Shown: positions 7,575 to 17,320, numbered from the stretch's first letter. The stretch is DNA of 64,000 nucleotides from Gammaproteobacteria bacterium (GCA_025458675.1 JALORY010000018.1:1-64000); one strand, 5' to 3'. Notes: a model not told the origin generated them from the sequence alone. Translations and numbers: made by a program.

Positions 7575-9320
7575 CTAGGGCGGGAAGCGCTCTATCGTGC
7601 GGCGCAGGTAGTCGTTCTCCGGGTCCCGGGCGAGGGCCTCGGCCCAGACCCGACGGGCCTCGTCGCGCTCGCCGGTCACCCAGAGCACCTCGCCGAGGTG
7701 CGCCGCGACCTCGGCGTCGTCGATCGCGGCCACGGCGCGGCGCAGGTAGTCGAGGGCGGCTGCGTGGTTGCCCAGCCGATACTGGACCCAGCCCATGCTG
7801 TCGAGGAACGCAGGGTTGTCGGGCTTGAGCTTCAACGCCCGCTCCACGTAGCCGAGGGCCTCCGGGTAGCGGTCGCTCAGCTCGGCCAGCGTGTAACCGA
7901 GCGCGTTGAGGGCGTCGGCGTGCTCGGGCTCGCGGGCCAGGACCCGCTTGAAATCGGCCTCGGCATCGGCCAGGCGGCCCCGCTGAGAGGCGTCGAGGGC
8001 GCGGGCGTAGTAGATCTGCAGGTCGTTCGGGTGCGCGGCGATGGCCGCCGCGTACACAGCCGCCACCTCCTCCGTCGTGCCGTGCTTCTGCAGCAGCTCC
8101 GCCTCCGCGAGGTAGATGTCCGCCGAGCGCGACGGCTCCGAACCCCGCAGGCCCCGCAGCAGCTCGAGCGCCGCCTGCAGGTCCCCGCGCTTCGCCATCA
8201 GGCCGGCACGGCGCATCGCCGCATCCGCCCGGTACGGGCCGGTTTCGATCCTCGAATAGAGATCGAATGCGGCGTCGCGGTCGCCCGCCAGATCTTTCGT
8301 CTGCGCGAGAAACCAGCGGGCCTCGTCTTGCCGGTCTCCGCTGGCGAGCAGGGCCTCGAACGCGTCACGGGCCTCGTCCCAGTCCTTCGCCTGCATCGCG
8401 AGCAGGGCCGTCGCGAACAGCACGTCCGCATCGCCCGGCTGGAGCCGGCGCAGGACCTTGTACTCCGCGAGGGCCGCGGGGTAGTCCTTCGCCTGCACCA
8501 GGAGCGCCGCGTAGGCGTTCCGCAGCGCCCCGTCGTCCGGCCGACGCTCGACGACGCCCCGCAGCACGTCCCGCGCTTCGGCATTGCGGCCCTCGGCGGT
8601 CAGGATCTGCACCTTGAGCAGCCACGGCTTCTGCCAGTCCGGGTCGATGTCGATCGCGCGCTGCAGCCGGGCGCCGGCCTCCGCATACGACTTCGCTGCC
8701 GCGAGGGTCAGGGCGAGGGCGTAGTGAGCACGCGCGTCGCCAGCGTACGCGTCGACCAGTTCCCCCATGACCGCAGGACCGAGTGCCCCCCCGTGCCCCG
8801 CGCCGGCCACCGCTCCCACCTGAAGGAAGCCGTCCTCGCCGCGAGCCGCCGCGATGGCGAGGATCGCGTCGAACTGCTCCCGCACACCCGCCGCGTCGCC
8901 CTGTAGCAGGAGCACGTGGGCAAGGGCCTGCCGCGCCGGCACGGCGTTCGGGGCAAGGTCCACCCAGCGGCGCACCGCTCTGAGCGCCACGTCGCGGTCC
9001 TTCATCGAGATCGCGATGCGGGCCGCGCGCTCGGCGGCGTAGGGGTCGTGCGCGAGCGCGGCGGCGTGCGAATAGTGGTTGTACGCCAGCGGCAGCTGGC
9101 CGCGGTCGGCCGCGATCTCGCCGACGAGAAAGCTGTAGACCGCGTCCGCGCCGAGCTCGCCGGCCGGTGGCGCCGGCTCCGCGAACGGCAGCGCCGCCAC
9201 AGGCCGCTCCTCGACCGTCGGCACTGCCTTCTCGGCCGCCGCCGGCTGCTCCGCGAGCGCCGGGCAGCCGCCGGCGCACAGTATTGCGACAAGTAGTCCC
9301 GTTCTCATCCGACGTGGCAT
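7575..9320 (-). CDS. Exported tetratricopeptide-repeat protein (hemA-ispE locus type)
   Basis: Role unknown. The track ORF (678 aa) is over-extended; ATG 9320 ([18 protein letters not shown], about 581 aa) or ATG 9308 starts just before a signal-like hydrophobic segment with a possible lipobox-like LCAGGC or an ALA cleavage site. From about residue 60 to the end the protein is a chain of TPR-like helical pairs, e.g. [25 protein letters not shown] and [22 protein letters not shown]. The same type of TPR gene stands between hemA and lolB/ispE in Pseudomonas (PA4667 type). It is likely periplasmic or membrane-anchored and acts as a scaffold, by inference. No strong ribosome-binding site decides the start. 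Confidence 0.85.
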   Translation of the reverse strand: MPRRMRTGLLVAILCAGGCPALAEQPAAAEKAVPTVEERPVAALPFAEPAPPAGELGADAVYSFLVGEIAADRGQLPLAYNHYSHAAALAHDPYAAERAARIAISMKDRDVALRAVRRWVDLAPNAVPARQALAHVLLLQGDAAGVREQFDAILAIAAARGEDGFLQVGAVAGAGHGGALGPAVMGELVDAYAGDARAHYALALTLAAAKSYAEAGARLQRAIDIDPDWQKPWLLKVQILTAEGRNAEARDVLRGVVERRPDDGALRNAYAALLVQAKDYPAALAEYKVLRRLQPGDADVLFATALLAMQAKDWDEARDAFEALLASGDRQDEARWFLAQTKDLAGDRDAAFDLYSRIETGPYRADAAMRRAGLMAKRGDLQAALELLRGLRGSEPSRSADIYLAEAELLQKHGTTEEVAAVYAAAIAAHPNDLQIYYARALDASQRGRLADAEADFKRVLAREPEHADALNALGYTLAELSDRYPEALGYVERALKLKPDNPAFLDSMGWVQYRLGNHAAALDYLRRAVAAIDDAEVAAHLGEVLWVTGERDEARRVWAEALARDPENDYLRRTIERFPP

Positions 9321-9379
9321 CGCACCGGCTGGGGTCGCCCACCATAACGCGACGTGCGCGGTCGCGCTCGCCGGCGCGC

Positions 9380-9385
9380 AGTATA
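9380..9385 (-). promoter_or_regulatory. Possible -10 element (TATACT) for the TPR-ispE unit
   Basis: The minus strand reads TATACT about 60 nt upstream of the TPR start codon in the hemA divergent gap (9321-9463). No matching -35 hexamer was found, so this is only a candidate. Confidence 0.3.
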
Positions 9386-9463
9386 CCCACGGCCCGCCGA
9401 CTTGCTTTCGTCGCGGCGCGTCGGGAAAATCGCCCGCTCGCAAGCGGTTAGGGCACCAGCAGC

Positions 9464-10732
9464 GTGAGCCTTCTCGCCCTCGGGCTGAACCACAGGACGG
9501 CGCCGGTGCACATCCGGGAGCGGGTGAGCTTCGGACCCGACATCGTGGTCGGCGCGCTCCGAAGCGTTGCCGAGCAGACCGGCCTCGGCGAGGCGGTGAT
9601 CCTCTCGACATGCAACCGCACCGAGGTCTACGCCGCCAGCGACAGCCTCGACGCCGACGTGGTGCGCCAGTGGGTCTGCCGCTTCCACGGCTTGGACCCC
9701 GCCTCGGTGAACCCCTACCTGTACCAGCACCGGGACCGGGACGCCGTCGCCCACCTGTTCCGCGTCGCGAGCGGGCTCGACTCGATGATTCTCGGCGAGC
9801 CGCAGATCCTCGGCCAGGTGAAGGCCGCGTATCAGACGGCGCTCGCCGCCGGCGCGGTGGGAAAGCAGCTCGGCCGGCTCTTCCAGTGCACCTTCGCGGT
9901 GGCCAAGCAGGTACGCACCGACACCGCGATCGGCAGCAGCCCGGTGTCGGTGGCCTTCGCCGCGGTCGCTCTCGCCCGCCAGATCTTCGCGGACCTGTCC
10001 ACGCAGACGGCGCTGCTGATCGGCGCCGGAGAGACGGTCGAGCTCGCGGCGCGCCACCTGCATCAGCACGGCATCGGCCGCATCATCGTCGCCAACCGCA
10101 CGGTGGAGCGGGCGCACGCGCTCGCCGCCGAGTTCAACGGCTACGCGATCGCGCTGACCGAGATACCCGCCCACCTGCCCGAGGCCGACATCGTCATCTC
10201 GTCGACCGCGAGTCCGCTGCCGATCCTTGGCAAGGGCACGGTCGAGAGTGCGCTCAAGAAACGCAGGCACCGCCCGGTGTTCATGGTGGACATCGCGGTG
10301 CCGCGGGACATCGAGCCCGAGGTCGCCGCGCTCGAGGACGTCTACCTCTACACCGTCGACGACCTCGAGGCCGTGATCCAGGAGAACCTGCGCTCGCGGC
10401 AGGAGGCGGCCGAGCAGGCGCAGGAGATCGTGGAGACCCACGTGGTCGACTTCATGGGCTGGCTCCGGTCGCTGGACGCGCTGTCGGTGATCCAGGACTT
10501 CCGCACCCGGTCCGAGGCGATCCGGGACGAGGTGCTGGAGAAGGCGCTGAAGCAGGCCGCGGCGGGCAAACCGACGGACGAGGTCCTGCGCTTCCTCGCA
10601 CACACGCTGACCAACAAGCTGTTGCACGCGCCGAGCGCCCAACTGCGGATTGCGGGCTCCACGGGCCAGACGCAACTCCTCGAGGCCGCCGACGCCCTGT
10701 TCCAGCTGAGCCGCGGCCGGCAGGCACCATGA
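9464..10732 (+). CDS. hemA: Glutamyl-tRNA reductase
   Basis: Reduces Glu-tRNA(Glu) to glutamate-1-semialdehyde, the first step of C5-pathway tetrapyrrole synthesis. Seen: [17 protein letters not shown] at the N-terminus, the catalytic Cys in [12 protein letters not shown] (about Cys50), and [20 protein letters not shown]. The NADPH site is [16 protein letters not shown], with a C-terminal helical dimerisation domain. The 422 residues are normal. The start is GTG 9464. Its stop overlaps prfA by ATGA, giving the hemA-prfA-prmC operon conserved in gammaproteobacteria. Confidence 0.97.
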   Translation: MSLLALGLNHRTAPVHIRERVSFGPDIVVGALRSVAEQTGLGEAVILSTCNRTEVYAASDSLDADVVRQWVCRFHGLDPASVNPYLYQHRDRDAVAHLFRVASGLDSMILGEPQILGQVKAAYQTALAAGAVGKQLGRLFQCTFAVAKQVRTDTAIGSSPVSVAFAAVALARQIFADLSTQTALLIGAGETVELAARHLHQHGIGRIIVANRTVERAHALAAEFNGYAIALTEIPAHLPEADIVISSTASPLPILGKGTVESALKKRRHRPVFMVDIAVPRDIEPEVAALEDVYLYTVDDLEAVIQENLRSRQEAAEQAQEIVETHVVDFMGWLRSLDALSVIQDFRTRSEAIRDEVLEKALKQAAAGKPTDEVLRFLAHTLTNKLLHAPSAQLRIAGSTGQTQLLEAADALFQLSRGRQAP

Positions 10733-11814
10733 TCCCCTCCCTCCGCGGCCGCCTCGAGCGCCTGGCGGAGCGGTTCGAGGAGGTGACCGGCCTGCTCGCC
10801 GACCGGGACGTCCAGGCCGACCAGGGCCGCTTCCGTGACCTCGGCCGCGAGTACGCACAGCTCGAGCCGCTGGTTCGCGCCTACCACGAGCTCCGTTGCC
10901 TCGAGGCGGACCGCGAGGGCGCGCGGCAGATGCTCGCCGACCCCGAGATGGCCGAGCTCGCCCGCGACGCGGTCGCGGACGCCCAGGCGGGCATCGCCGC
11001 GCTCGAGCCGGAGATCGAAAGACTCCTCGTGCCGCCCGACCCGAACGACGCGCGCAACGTCTACCTGGAGATTCGCGCCGGCACCGGCGGTGCCGAGGCG
11101 GCGCTGTTTGCCGGCGACCTGCTGCGCATGTACCTGCGCTACGCGGAGGTGCGCGGCTGGCAGGCGGAGGTGGTGAGCGCAAGCCCGGGCGAGCACGGCG
11201 GCTACAAGGAGGTGGTCGTGCAGATCGCGGGCCGCGGCGTGTACGCGCGCCTCAAGTTCGAGGCGGGGACGCACCGCGTTCAGCGCGTGCCGGAGACCGA
11301 GGCCCAGGGGCGCATCCACACCTCGGCCTGCACCGTCGCCGTGCTGCCCGAGGCGGAGGCCGTCGACGCGATCGCGATCAACCCGGCCGAACTGCGCATC
11401 GATACCTACCGGTCGTCGGGCGCCGGCGGCCAGCACGTCAACAAGACCGAGTCCGCGATCCGCGTGACCCACCTGCCCAGCGGCATCGTGGTCGAGTGCC
11501 AGGATGAGCGCTCGCAGCACAAGAACCGGGCTCGGGCGCTGGCGCTGCTGCAGGCCCGGCTGCTGGCGATCGCGCAGGAGCAGCAGGCCAGCGAGCAGGC
11601 GACCTCGCGCCGGCTCCAGGTCGGATCCGGGGACCGCTCCGAGCGCATCCGCACCTACAACTTTCCGCAGAATCGGCTCACCGACCACCGGATCAACCTC
11701 ACGCTCTACCAGCTCGACGAAGTGATGGAGGGAGCGCTCGACCCGGTGATCGAGCCGCTGGCCAAGGAGCACCAGGCCGAACAGCTCGCGGCCCTCGCCG
11801 CCGCCGGGACGTGA
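10729..11814 (+). CDS. prfA: Peptide chain release factor 1
   Basis: Recognises UAA/UAG and triggers peptide release. The 361 residues match RF1. The tripeptide decoding region is [19 protein letters not shown] (PxT = PET), and the catalytic GGQ is in [20 protein letters not shown]. The track ORF extends far upstream in the hemA shadow frame; the true ATG (10729) overlaps the hemA stop by ATGA. Its GGQ glutamine is the substrate of PrmC, encoded next, with which it overlaps by GTGA. Confidence 0.97.
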   Translation: MIPSLRGRLERLAERFEEVTGLLADRDVQADQGRFRDLGREYAQLEPLVRAYHELRCLEADREGARQMLADPEMAELARDAVADAQAGIAALEPEIERLLVPPDPNDARNVYLEIRAGTGGAEAALFAGDLLRMYLRYAEVRGWQAEVVSASPGEHGGYKEVVVQIAGRGVYARLKFEAGTHRVQRVPETEAQGRIHTSACTVAVLPEAEAVDAIAINPAELRIDTYRSSGAGGQHVNKTESAIRVTHLPSGIVVECQDERSQHKNRARALALLQARLLAIAQEQQASEQATSRRLQVGSGDRSERIRTYNFPQNRLTDHRINLTLYQLDEVMEGALDPVIEPLAKEHQAEQLAALAAAGT

Positions 11815-12668
11815 GCGCCACGATCGGCGCACTGCTCGCCGAGGTGGCCGCGCTCGTCGCCGGCAACCCCACGGCGGAGCCCCGTGCCGAGGCCGAGATC
11901 CTGATCGCGCACGTGCTCGGCGTCGCCCGCACCAGGCTTTGGGCACGACCGGAGGAGGCGGTGGCGCCGGTGGCGGCCCGGGCGGCGCTCGACCTGGCGC
12001 AACGACGCGCCACGGGCGAGCCGATCGCTTACCTCGTCGGCCGCCGCGCGTTCTGGACTCTGGAGCTCGAGGTCGGGCCGGCGGTGCTGATCCCGCGGCC
12101 GGAGACCGAGCTCATCGTCGAACAGGCTCTGGCCCGGTTGCCGGCCGGCCCCGCCCGCGTGGCCGACCTCGGGACCGGCAGCGGCGCCGTCGCGCTGGCC
12201 CTCGCCGCCGAGCGCCCCCGGTGGCACGTGGTCGCCACCGACTCCTCGGCCGACGCGCTCGGCGTGGCACGGCGCAACGCCGAGCGCCTGGGGCTCGGGG
12301 TCGACTTTCGTCACGGCGACTGGGCGCAGGCCCTTCGGCCAGACGAATCGTTCGACCTCATCGCCAGCAATCCGCCGTACGTCGCGGCGGGTGACCCGCA
12401 CCTCGTCGACGGCGATCTCCCCTGGGAGCCGCGGACCGCGCTGGTCGCGGGCGCCGACGGCCTCGACGCCATCCGTGGCCTCGCCCCGGCGGCCTTCCAG
12501 CACCTGGCCGACGGCGGCTGGCTGTTGCTCGAGCACGGCGCGACGCAGGGCGACGCGGTGCGCGGCCTCCTCGCCCGGATCGGCCTCGGCGCGGTCCGAA
12601 CGATGCGCGACCTGTCGGGGCTGGAGCGCCTCACGATGGGCCGCCGGCAGACCGGGCGCCTTGATTAA
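11811..12668 (+). CDS. prmC: Release factor N5-glutamine methyltransferase
   Basis: Methylates the GGQ glutamine of RF1 and RF2. Its 285 residues contain an N-terminal helical domain, the SAM motif [20 protein letters not shown], and the catalytic motif [13 protein letters not shown] 11811 overlaps the prfA stop. This is the last clearly coupled gene of the hemA-prfA-prmC unit. Confidence 0.96.
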   Translation: MSATIGALLAEVAALVAGNPTAEPRAEAEILIAHVLGVARTRLWARPEEAVAPVAARAALDLAQRRATGEPIAYLVGRRAFWTLELEVGPAVLIPRPETELIVEQALARLPAGPARVADLGTGSGAVALALAAERPRWHVVATDSSADALGVARRNAERLGLGVDFRHGDWAQALRPDESFDLIASNPPYVAAGDPHLVDGDLPWEPRTALVAGADGLDAIRGLAPAAFQHLADGGWLLLEHGATQGDAVRGLLARIGLGAVRTMRDLSGLERLTMGRRQTGRLD

Positions 12669-12696
12669 ATCCCCCGCGCCGCTAGCATTCGGCCGT

Positions 12697-13107
12697 ATGG
12701 GCGACCCCTCGGACTCCCTCGTCAGACGCCGCGAGATCGGCTTTCGCGAGCTGCACCCGGACCCGGAGCAGGCCCGGTCGGCCGCGCTCCAGCTCGTGGG
12801 CGTGCCGGGGGTGCTGGAGGTCCAGGTCGTCGACCCGCTGCTGCTGCGCATCAGCTACCACGTCATGCAGATCACGCTCGAGCAGATCGAGGCCGCGCTC
12901 GAGGAGGCCGGCTTCCACCTGGACAACCGCCTGCTGCTGCGGCTGAAGCGGGCTCTTTGGTACTACACGGAAGAAGTCGAGCGCGCCAACCGGGGTTGCC
13001 CGCGCGGGGCGACCAACTGCACCCAGAAGATCTACATCGCCCGCTACGCGCAGGCCGCCCACGGCTGCCGCGACCCGCGGCCCGAGCACTGGCGCGAGTA
13101 CCGCTGA
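12697..13107 (+). CDS. Conserved-looking unknown protein with Cys/His C-terminal motif
   Basis: A 136-residue protein, function unknown. The track lists a longer ORF, but its N-terminal part is a prmC shadow; ATG 12697 (MGDPSDSLVRRREIGFREL) is chosen because it follows the prmC stop by 28 nt. Residues about 15-75 read as beta-alpha-beta-beta-alpha-beta (ALQLVGVPGVLEVQVVDPLLLRISY, then ITLEQIEAALEEAGFHL), resembling a heavy-metal-associated ferredoxin fold without the CxxC. The C-terminus has RGCPRGATNCTQKIYIARY and HGCRDPRPEHW, three Cys and two His that could bind metal. It lies between prmC and moeB. Confidence 0.75.
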   Translation: MGDPSDSLVRRREIGFRELHPDPEQARSAALQLVGVPGVLEVQVVDPLLLRISYHVMQITLEQIEAALEEAGFHLDNRLLLRLKRALWYYTEEVERANRGCPRGATNCTQKIYIARYAQAAHGCRDPRPEHWREYR

Positions 13108-13136
13108 GCCGGGCGCGCCCCCGCGCGACCCCCGCC

Positions 13137-13880
13137 GTGGACGACGAGCAACTCCTCCGCTACAGCCGTCAGATCCTCCTGCCCGAATTCGGCATCGAGG
13201 GCCAGGAGCGCCTGCGGGCGGGCCGCGTGCTCGTCGTCGGGGCGGGCGGGCTCGGTTCGCCGGTCGCGCTCTATCTGGCGGCCGCCGGCGTCGGGCGGAT
13301 CGTGATCGCGGACGACGACCGGGTCGATCTGTCGAACCTCCAGCGCCAGATCCTCCACGCCACCGCGCGCATCGGTCAGCCGAAGGTGGAATCGGCGCGG
13401 ATCGCCCTCGCCGCGCTCAACCCGCACGTCGACGTCCTGCCGCTGCCGCGGCGGCTCGAGGGCGACCTGCTCGTCGAGCAGGTCGCGGCCGCCGACGTCG
13501 TGGTCGACGGCAGTGACAGTTTCGCCACCCGTTTCGCCGTCAACGCCGCCTGCGTGGCGACGGGCCGGCCGCTGGTGTCCGGCGCCGTCATCCGCTGGGA
13601 GGGCCAGGTGTCGGTGTTCGCGGCCCGACCGGGCGACCCCTGCTACCGCTGTCTCTACGGCGCCGGGGGAGACATCGAGGACACGTGCAGCCACAACGGC
13701 ATCCTCGCGCCGGTGGCAGGCATCGTCGGCAGCATCCAGGCGACCGAAACGCTCAAGCTGCTCGCGGGGGTCGGCACCCTGCTCGCCGGCAGGCTCCTGC
13801 TGCTGGACGCGCTGGAAATGCGCTTCCGTTCGCTCGCCTTGACCCGGGACCCCGCCTGCCCGGTCTGCGGACCGTCCTGA
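13137..13880 (+). CDS. moeB: MoeB/ThiF-family adenylyltransferase
   Basis: Adenylates the C-terminal Gly-Gly of a ubiquitin-like sulfur carrier (MoaD, possibly ThiS) for molybdopterin or thiamine synthesis. GTG 13137 gives 247 residues, the MoeB length. Motifs: LLRYSRQILLPEFGIEGQERL, the nucleotide loop VLVVGAGGLGSPVALYL, DRVDLSNLQRQILH, and Zn-binding CYRC and CPVC pairs near the C-terminus. No rhodanese domain is attached. The hemA-prfA-prmC-moeB order matches Pseudomonas. No MoaD gene is visible, so MoeB rather than ThiF rests on locus and length. Confidence 0.9.
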   Translation: MDDEQLLRYSRQILLPEFGIEGQERLRAGRVLVVGAGGLGSPVALYLAAAGVGRIVIADDDRVDLSNLQRQILHATARIGQPKVESARIALAALNPHVDVLPLPRRLEGDLLVEQVAAADVVVDGSDSFATRFAVNAACVATGRPLVSGAVIRWEGQVSVFAARPGDPCYRCLYGAGGDIEDTCSHNGILAPVAGIVGSIQATETLKLLAGVGTLLAGRLLLLDALEMRFRSLALTRDPACPVCGPS

Positions 13881-13888
13881 GGCCGCCC

Positions 13889-14497
13889 GTGCCGCGCCCG
13901 CCCTGTCGCACGGACCCGCGCTGGCTGGAACAGGCCCGGCAGGACCTCGACTTCACCACCGCGTTGCGCGGCCACCCGTTCCGCTTCCGCACGACCTGGG
14001 GACTGTTCAGCCCGCGGGACGTGGACGCGGGCAGCCGGCTGCTGCTCGACCACCTCGAGGTGCGCCCGGCCGACCGGGCCTTCGATCTCGGCTGTGGCTA
14101 CGGGCCGCTCGGCCTCGCGATCGCCCGCGACGCGCCGCAGGGCGGCTGCCTGATGGTCGACAAGGACTTCGTGGCCGTCGAGTACGCCCGCCGCAACGCG
14201 ACCCTCAACCACATCGACAACGTGGAGGTCATGCTGTCCGACGGCTTCCGCCACGTCGGCGCACGCGCCTTCGATCTGGTCGTGTCGAACCTGCCGGCAA
14301 AGACCACGAAGGAGCACTACTACCTGTTCTTCCACGAGGCCTGCGAGCGTCTCGCGCCGGGCGGGCGGTTCTACGTGGTGGTGATCTCCGGCCTGCGGCA
14401 GTTCGTCGCCCGTGCCTTCGGCGAGGTCTTCGGCAACCACGAGAAGGTCAAACAGGGTCGCGACTACACGGTCGCAATGGCACGGCGCGAGGGGTGA
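13889..14497 (+). CDS. Small-domain (MTS/RsmC-like) class I SAM methyltransferase
   Basis: A predicted SAM-dependent methyltransferase; substrate unknown. GTG 13889, just after the moeB stop, gives 202 residues. Motif I is FDLGCGYGPLGLAIA and the acidic motif II is LMVDKDFVAVEYARRNA. Motif IV reads VSNLPAKTTKEHY instead of the NPP[YF] of most nucleic-acid amino-methyltransferases. The upstream FRTTWGLFSPRDVDAGSRLLLDHL (FSP...D.G) is typical of RsmC/RlmG-like C-terminal domains. rRNA methylation is therefore only a family guess. Confidence 0.82.
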   Translation: MPRPPCRTDPRWLEQARQDLDFTTALRGHPFRFRTTWGLFSPRDVDAGSRLLLDHLEVRPADRAFDLGCGYGPLGLAIARDAPQGGCLMVDKDFVAVEYARRNATLNHIDNVEVMLSDGFRHVGARAFDLVVSNLPAKTTKEHYYLFFHEACERLAPGGRFYVVVISGLRQFVARAFGEVFGNHEKVKQGRDYTVAMARREG

Positions 14498-14605
14498 CGC
14501 TCGCCGCCGCTGCGGCGCTCAAGAAAAGCCCCGTGCGTCCGATTACCGACGACACAGGCGCGGGCAAAGGCTCGCCCGGCTGCGCGCGGCGCCCAGGCCA
14601 CCACC

Positions 14606-15655
14606 ATGACCACTACCGTCGAGAACACCGCCGAGTTCGTTCGGCTCGCCCTGCCGCTCATGAACCGGCACGGGGTCCCGATGACGCCGCGCAACTACGC
14701 GGTCTGGTTCGAGTACGTGGCAGGCGGTAACGCCGCGCTCACCGAGGAGATCGACCGGCGGGTCGCCGCGCAGCAGCCCTTCACCGAAGCGGCGAACGAC
14801 GAGCTGTACCAGCAGTTCGTGTCGGAGTGCGACGTCGGCGCCTTCCAGCGCATCCGCGTGGAGATGCGCCAGATGCTCCGCGAGGTGGGCGCGTCGCTGA
14901 TGAACGCAGGCCAGGACGCCGAGCGCTTCGGCGGGCGCCTCTCCGGCACGATGCAGCAGCTCGAGCGCTCGCAGAGCCTCGACGACCTGCGCGACGCCGT
15001 GCGCACGCTGTCCGACGAGGCGCGCGAGATGCGCGAGTCCACGCACGCCCTGAAGGCGCACTTCGACGCCAAGACGCGCGAGATCCAGACGCTGCAGCAG
15101 GAGCTCGACCAGGCGCGCCGGCGCGCCCTGACGGACACGTTGACCGGCCTCGCCAACCGGGAGGCCCTCTACGACGCGCTGGAGCGGGCGATGGGCGACG
15201 GCAACGACCTCGGCCAGCCGCTCTGCCTGCTGCTCGCCGACATCGACCACTTCAAGCGCGTCAACGACACGCACGGTCACCTCGTCGGCGACCGCGTGAT
15301 CCGCTTCGTCGCCCAGACCCTCAAGCGCATGACCAAAGGCAAGGACACCGCGGCCCGCTTCGGCGGCGAGGAGTTCGCGGTCGTGCTGCCGGACACGCCG
15401 ACGAACGGCGCGGTGGCGCTGGCGGAGAACATCCGCAAGGCCGTGGCGGAGGCCCGCCTGGTGAGGTCGGACACCCGCGAGCCGCTCGGCCAGATCACCA
15501 TTTCCATCGGCGTGGGCTGCTTCCGCCCCGGCGAGGAGCGCGACGGCTTCATCGAGCGCGCCGACCAGGCGCTCTATGCCGCCAAGCAGGCCGGCCGCAA
15601 CCGGGTGGTCGACGAGCAGACGGGCGGCGACCCGGTCGAGCTCACCACGCGCTAG
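14606..15655 (+). CDS. GGDEF-domain diguanylate cyclase, soluble
   Basis: Predicted to make cyclic di-GMP. Residues about 1-170 are a non-membrane helical region (RLALPLMNRHGVPMTPRNYAVWFEYVAG, then a coiled-coil-like stretch to about 175). Residues about 178-340 form the GGDEF domain with DTLTGLANREAL, DIDHFKRVNDTHGHLVGD and an intact GGEEF active site (about 253-257). The inhibitory-site position reads KGKD rather than RxxD, so product feedback may be weak. No signal peptide or TM segment is present. It is convergent with gph; the stop codons overlap. Confidence 0.93.
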   Translation: MTTTVENTAEFVRLALPLMNRHGVPMTPRNYAVWFEYVAGGNAALTEEIDRRVAAQQPFTEAANDELYQQFVSECDVGAFQRIRVEMRQMLREVGASLMNAGQDAERFGGRLSGTMQQLERSQSLDDLRDAVRTLSDEAREMRESTHALKAHFDAKTREIQTLQQELDQARRRALTDTLTGLANREALYDALERAMGDGNDLGQPLCLLLADIDHFKRVNDTHGHLVGDRVIRFVAQTLKRMTKGKDTAARFGGEEFAVVLPDTPTNGAVALAENIRKAVAEARLVRSDTREPLGQITISIGVGCFRPGEERDGFIERADQALYAAKQAGRNRVVDEQTGGDPVELTTR

Positions 15656-16329
15656 CCGCGGAGCAGGGCCGGCAGCTCCGTCAGTGCGTCGATCACCGCG
15701 TCCGGATTGGCGGTCCGGATGTCGACGCCGTGGTTGTAGCCGTAGCTCATGCAGACGATCTGGAAACCGGCCGCCCGCGCCGCCTTCACGTCCGACACCG
15801 AGTCCCCGACCATCAGCGCGTCCGCCGGCGCCACGCCGAAGTGGCGCGCGGCGTGCAGCAGCGGCGCCGGGTCGGGTTTCTTCACCGGCAGCGTGTCGCC
15901 CGCGACGACGATACCGAAGTAGTCGCGCACGCCGAGGTCCGCCAGCAGGGGCAGAGTGAACTGCGCCGCTTTGTTGGTGACGCAGCCGAGCGGATAGCCG
16001 TGCGCCTCGAGCCAGTCCAGGCCCTCGCGGATGCCCGGATAGAGGCGCGAGCGCTTCGAGGTGTTCTGCCCGTAGAGCTCGACGAAGATCGGGTAGGCGC
16101 GCGCGAAGTCGTCTTCGGGCGGTTCGCCGTCGAGCTGGCCGAGCAGGGCGCGCCGCACCAGCCGCTCGACGCCATTGCCCACCCAGTTGCGCACCTTGGC
16201 CTCGCCGTGTGGCGGCCGCCCGAGCGCCTTCATCAGCTCGTCCACGCAGTACGCGAGGTCCGGCACGCTGTCGACGAGCGTGCCGTCGACGTCGATGAGG
16301 ATCATGCGGGGGACGCGCAGGGTGGTCAT
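15652..16329 (-). CDS. gph: Phosphoglycolate phosphatase (HAD family)
   Basis: Dephosphorylates 2-phosphoglycolate, arising from DNA repair or from Rubisco oxygenation. Its 225 residues carry HAD motif I ILIDVDGTLVDS, the cap region PHGEAKVRNWVGNGVERLV (a Gph hallmark), motif II CVTNKAAQ, motif III around VKKPDPAP and motif IV MVGDSVSDVKAA. It is downstream of rpe on the same strand, the usual rpe-gph order. The start could also be the internal ATG of MILIDVDG. Confidence 0.93.
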   Translation of the reverse strand: MTTLRVPRMILIDVDGTLVDSVPDLAYCVDELMKALGRPPHGEAKVRNWVGNGVERLVRRALLGQLDGEPPEDDFARAYPIFVELYGQNTSKRSRLYPGIREGLDWLEAHGYPLGCVTNKAAQFTLPLLADLGVRDYFGIVVAGDTLPVKKPDPAPLLHAARHFGVAPADALMVGDSVSDVKAARAAGFQIVCMSYGYNHGVDIRTANPDAVIDALTELPALLRG

Positions 16330-16518
16330 CGTCGCTGTCTCTTGCGGACCTCTCGGTTCGAGTTAGCTTGTAGGGCGGTACTTCGTCACCCAGGGGCAAA
16401 GAACCGTTGCCTGGCGGTGCGCGCGCATGACCCGCGCGGACACGCCGTGGATCCCGGACGGATCCCGGGGCGGCGAGCAGCACCCGGCGAAAGGCCCGCC
16501 CACGTCGAAGTCTTCTTC

Positions 16519-16537
16519 GCCCGACGCTGCGTCGGGC
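16519..16537 (-). terminator. GC hairpin in the rpe-gph gap
   Basis: GCCCGACGC-T-GCGTCGGGC forms a near-perfect palindrome about 34 nt after the rpe stop on the minus strand. The T tract is missing, so it may attenuate rather than end transcription. The rest of the 241-nt gap (16330-16570) holds no gene I can support. Confidence 0.35.
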
Positions 16538-16570
16538 CGCAGACTATCTGCTAGCCAGGCATGCCGGCGC

Positions 16571-17263
16571 TCAGCCGACCTTCGCCAGCTCGCGCCGCAT
16601 TTCGCCGACGATGCTGTCGTAGCGGTGCGCGTCGCTGTCCTTGCCGGCACCGAAGATCGCCGAACCCGCGACGAAGGTGTCGGCGCCCGCGGCCTTGATC
16701 TCGGCGATGTTGCCCGCCTTCACGCCGCCGTCGATCTCGAGGCGGATCTCCCGGCCGGAGGCGTCGATCAGCCGGCGCGCGGCGCGCAGCTTGTCGAGCG
16801 CCGACGGGATGAAGCTCTGCCCGCCGAAACCGGGGTTCACCGACATCAGCAGGATCATGTCGATCCTGTCCATCGCGTACTCGAGGTAGGTCAGCGGCGT
16901 CGCCGGGTTGAACACCAGCCCCGCCTTGCAGCCGCTGTCGCGGATGAGCTGCAGAGTGCGGTCGACGTGCTCCGAGGCCTCGGGGTGGAAGGTGATGTAG
17001 GTCGCGCCGGCCTTGGCGAAGTCCGGCACGATGCGGTCCACGGGCTTGACCATCAGGTGCACGTCGATCGGCGCGGTGATCCCGTGCTTGCGCAGGGCCT
17101 CGCAGACCAGCGGGCCGATGGTCAGGTTCGGGACGTAGTGGTTGTCCATCACGTCGAAGTGGATGATGTCCGCCCCGGCCTTGAGGACGTTGACGCACTC
17201 CTCGCCCAGCCGGGCGAAGTCGGCGGAAAGAATGGACGGCGCAATGTAGTCCTGCAGGGCCAT
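16571..17263 (-). CDS. rpe: Ribulose-phosphate 3-epimerase
   Basis: Interconverts ribulose 5-phosphate and xylulose 5-phosphate (pentose-phosphate/Calvin pathways). It is a TIM barrel of 230 residues from ATG 17263 ([20 protein letters not shown]), preferred over the 10-codon-longer ORF because GGAG lies 7 nt upstream. Motifs: [40 protein letters not shown] and [12 protein letters not shown]. Upstream of gph. Confidence 0.96.
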   Translation of the reverse strand: MALQDYIAPSILSADFARLGEECVNVLKAGADIIHFDVMDNHYVPNLTIGPLVCEALRKHGITAPIDVHLMVKPVDRIVPDFAKAGATYITFHPEASEHVDRTLQLIRDSGCKAGLVFNPATPLTYLEYAMDRIDMILLMSVNPGFGGQSFIPSALDKLRAARRLIDASGREIRLEIDGGVKAGNIAEIKAAGADTFVAGSAIFGAGKDSDAHRYDSIVGEMRRELAKVG

Positions 17264-17291
17264 GACGGCGCTCCATCTCGATGAAAAATTC

Positions 17292-17320
17292 ACTATATAC
17301 CGAAGGCCTGCGCGTTTGCA
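17292..17320 (-). promoter_or_regulatory. Candidate rpe promoter
   Basis: On the minus strand -10 TATAGT (17297-17292) lies about 29 nt before the rpe ATG. A weak -35 (TGCAAA) is 17 nt further upstream. The local A/T richness stands out from the GC-rich flanks. Confidence 0.4.

Noticed and set aside
16363-16650. 95-aa ORF in the rpe-gph gap
   Set aside because: It starts inside rpe in another frame, has no ribosome-binding site and is low-complexity Arg/Ala/Thr.
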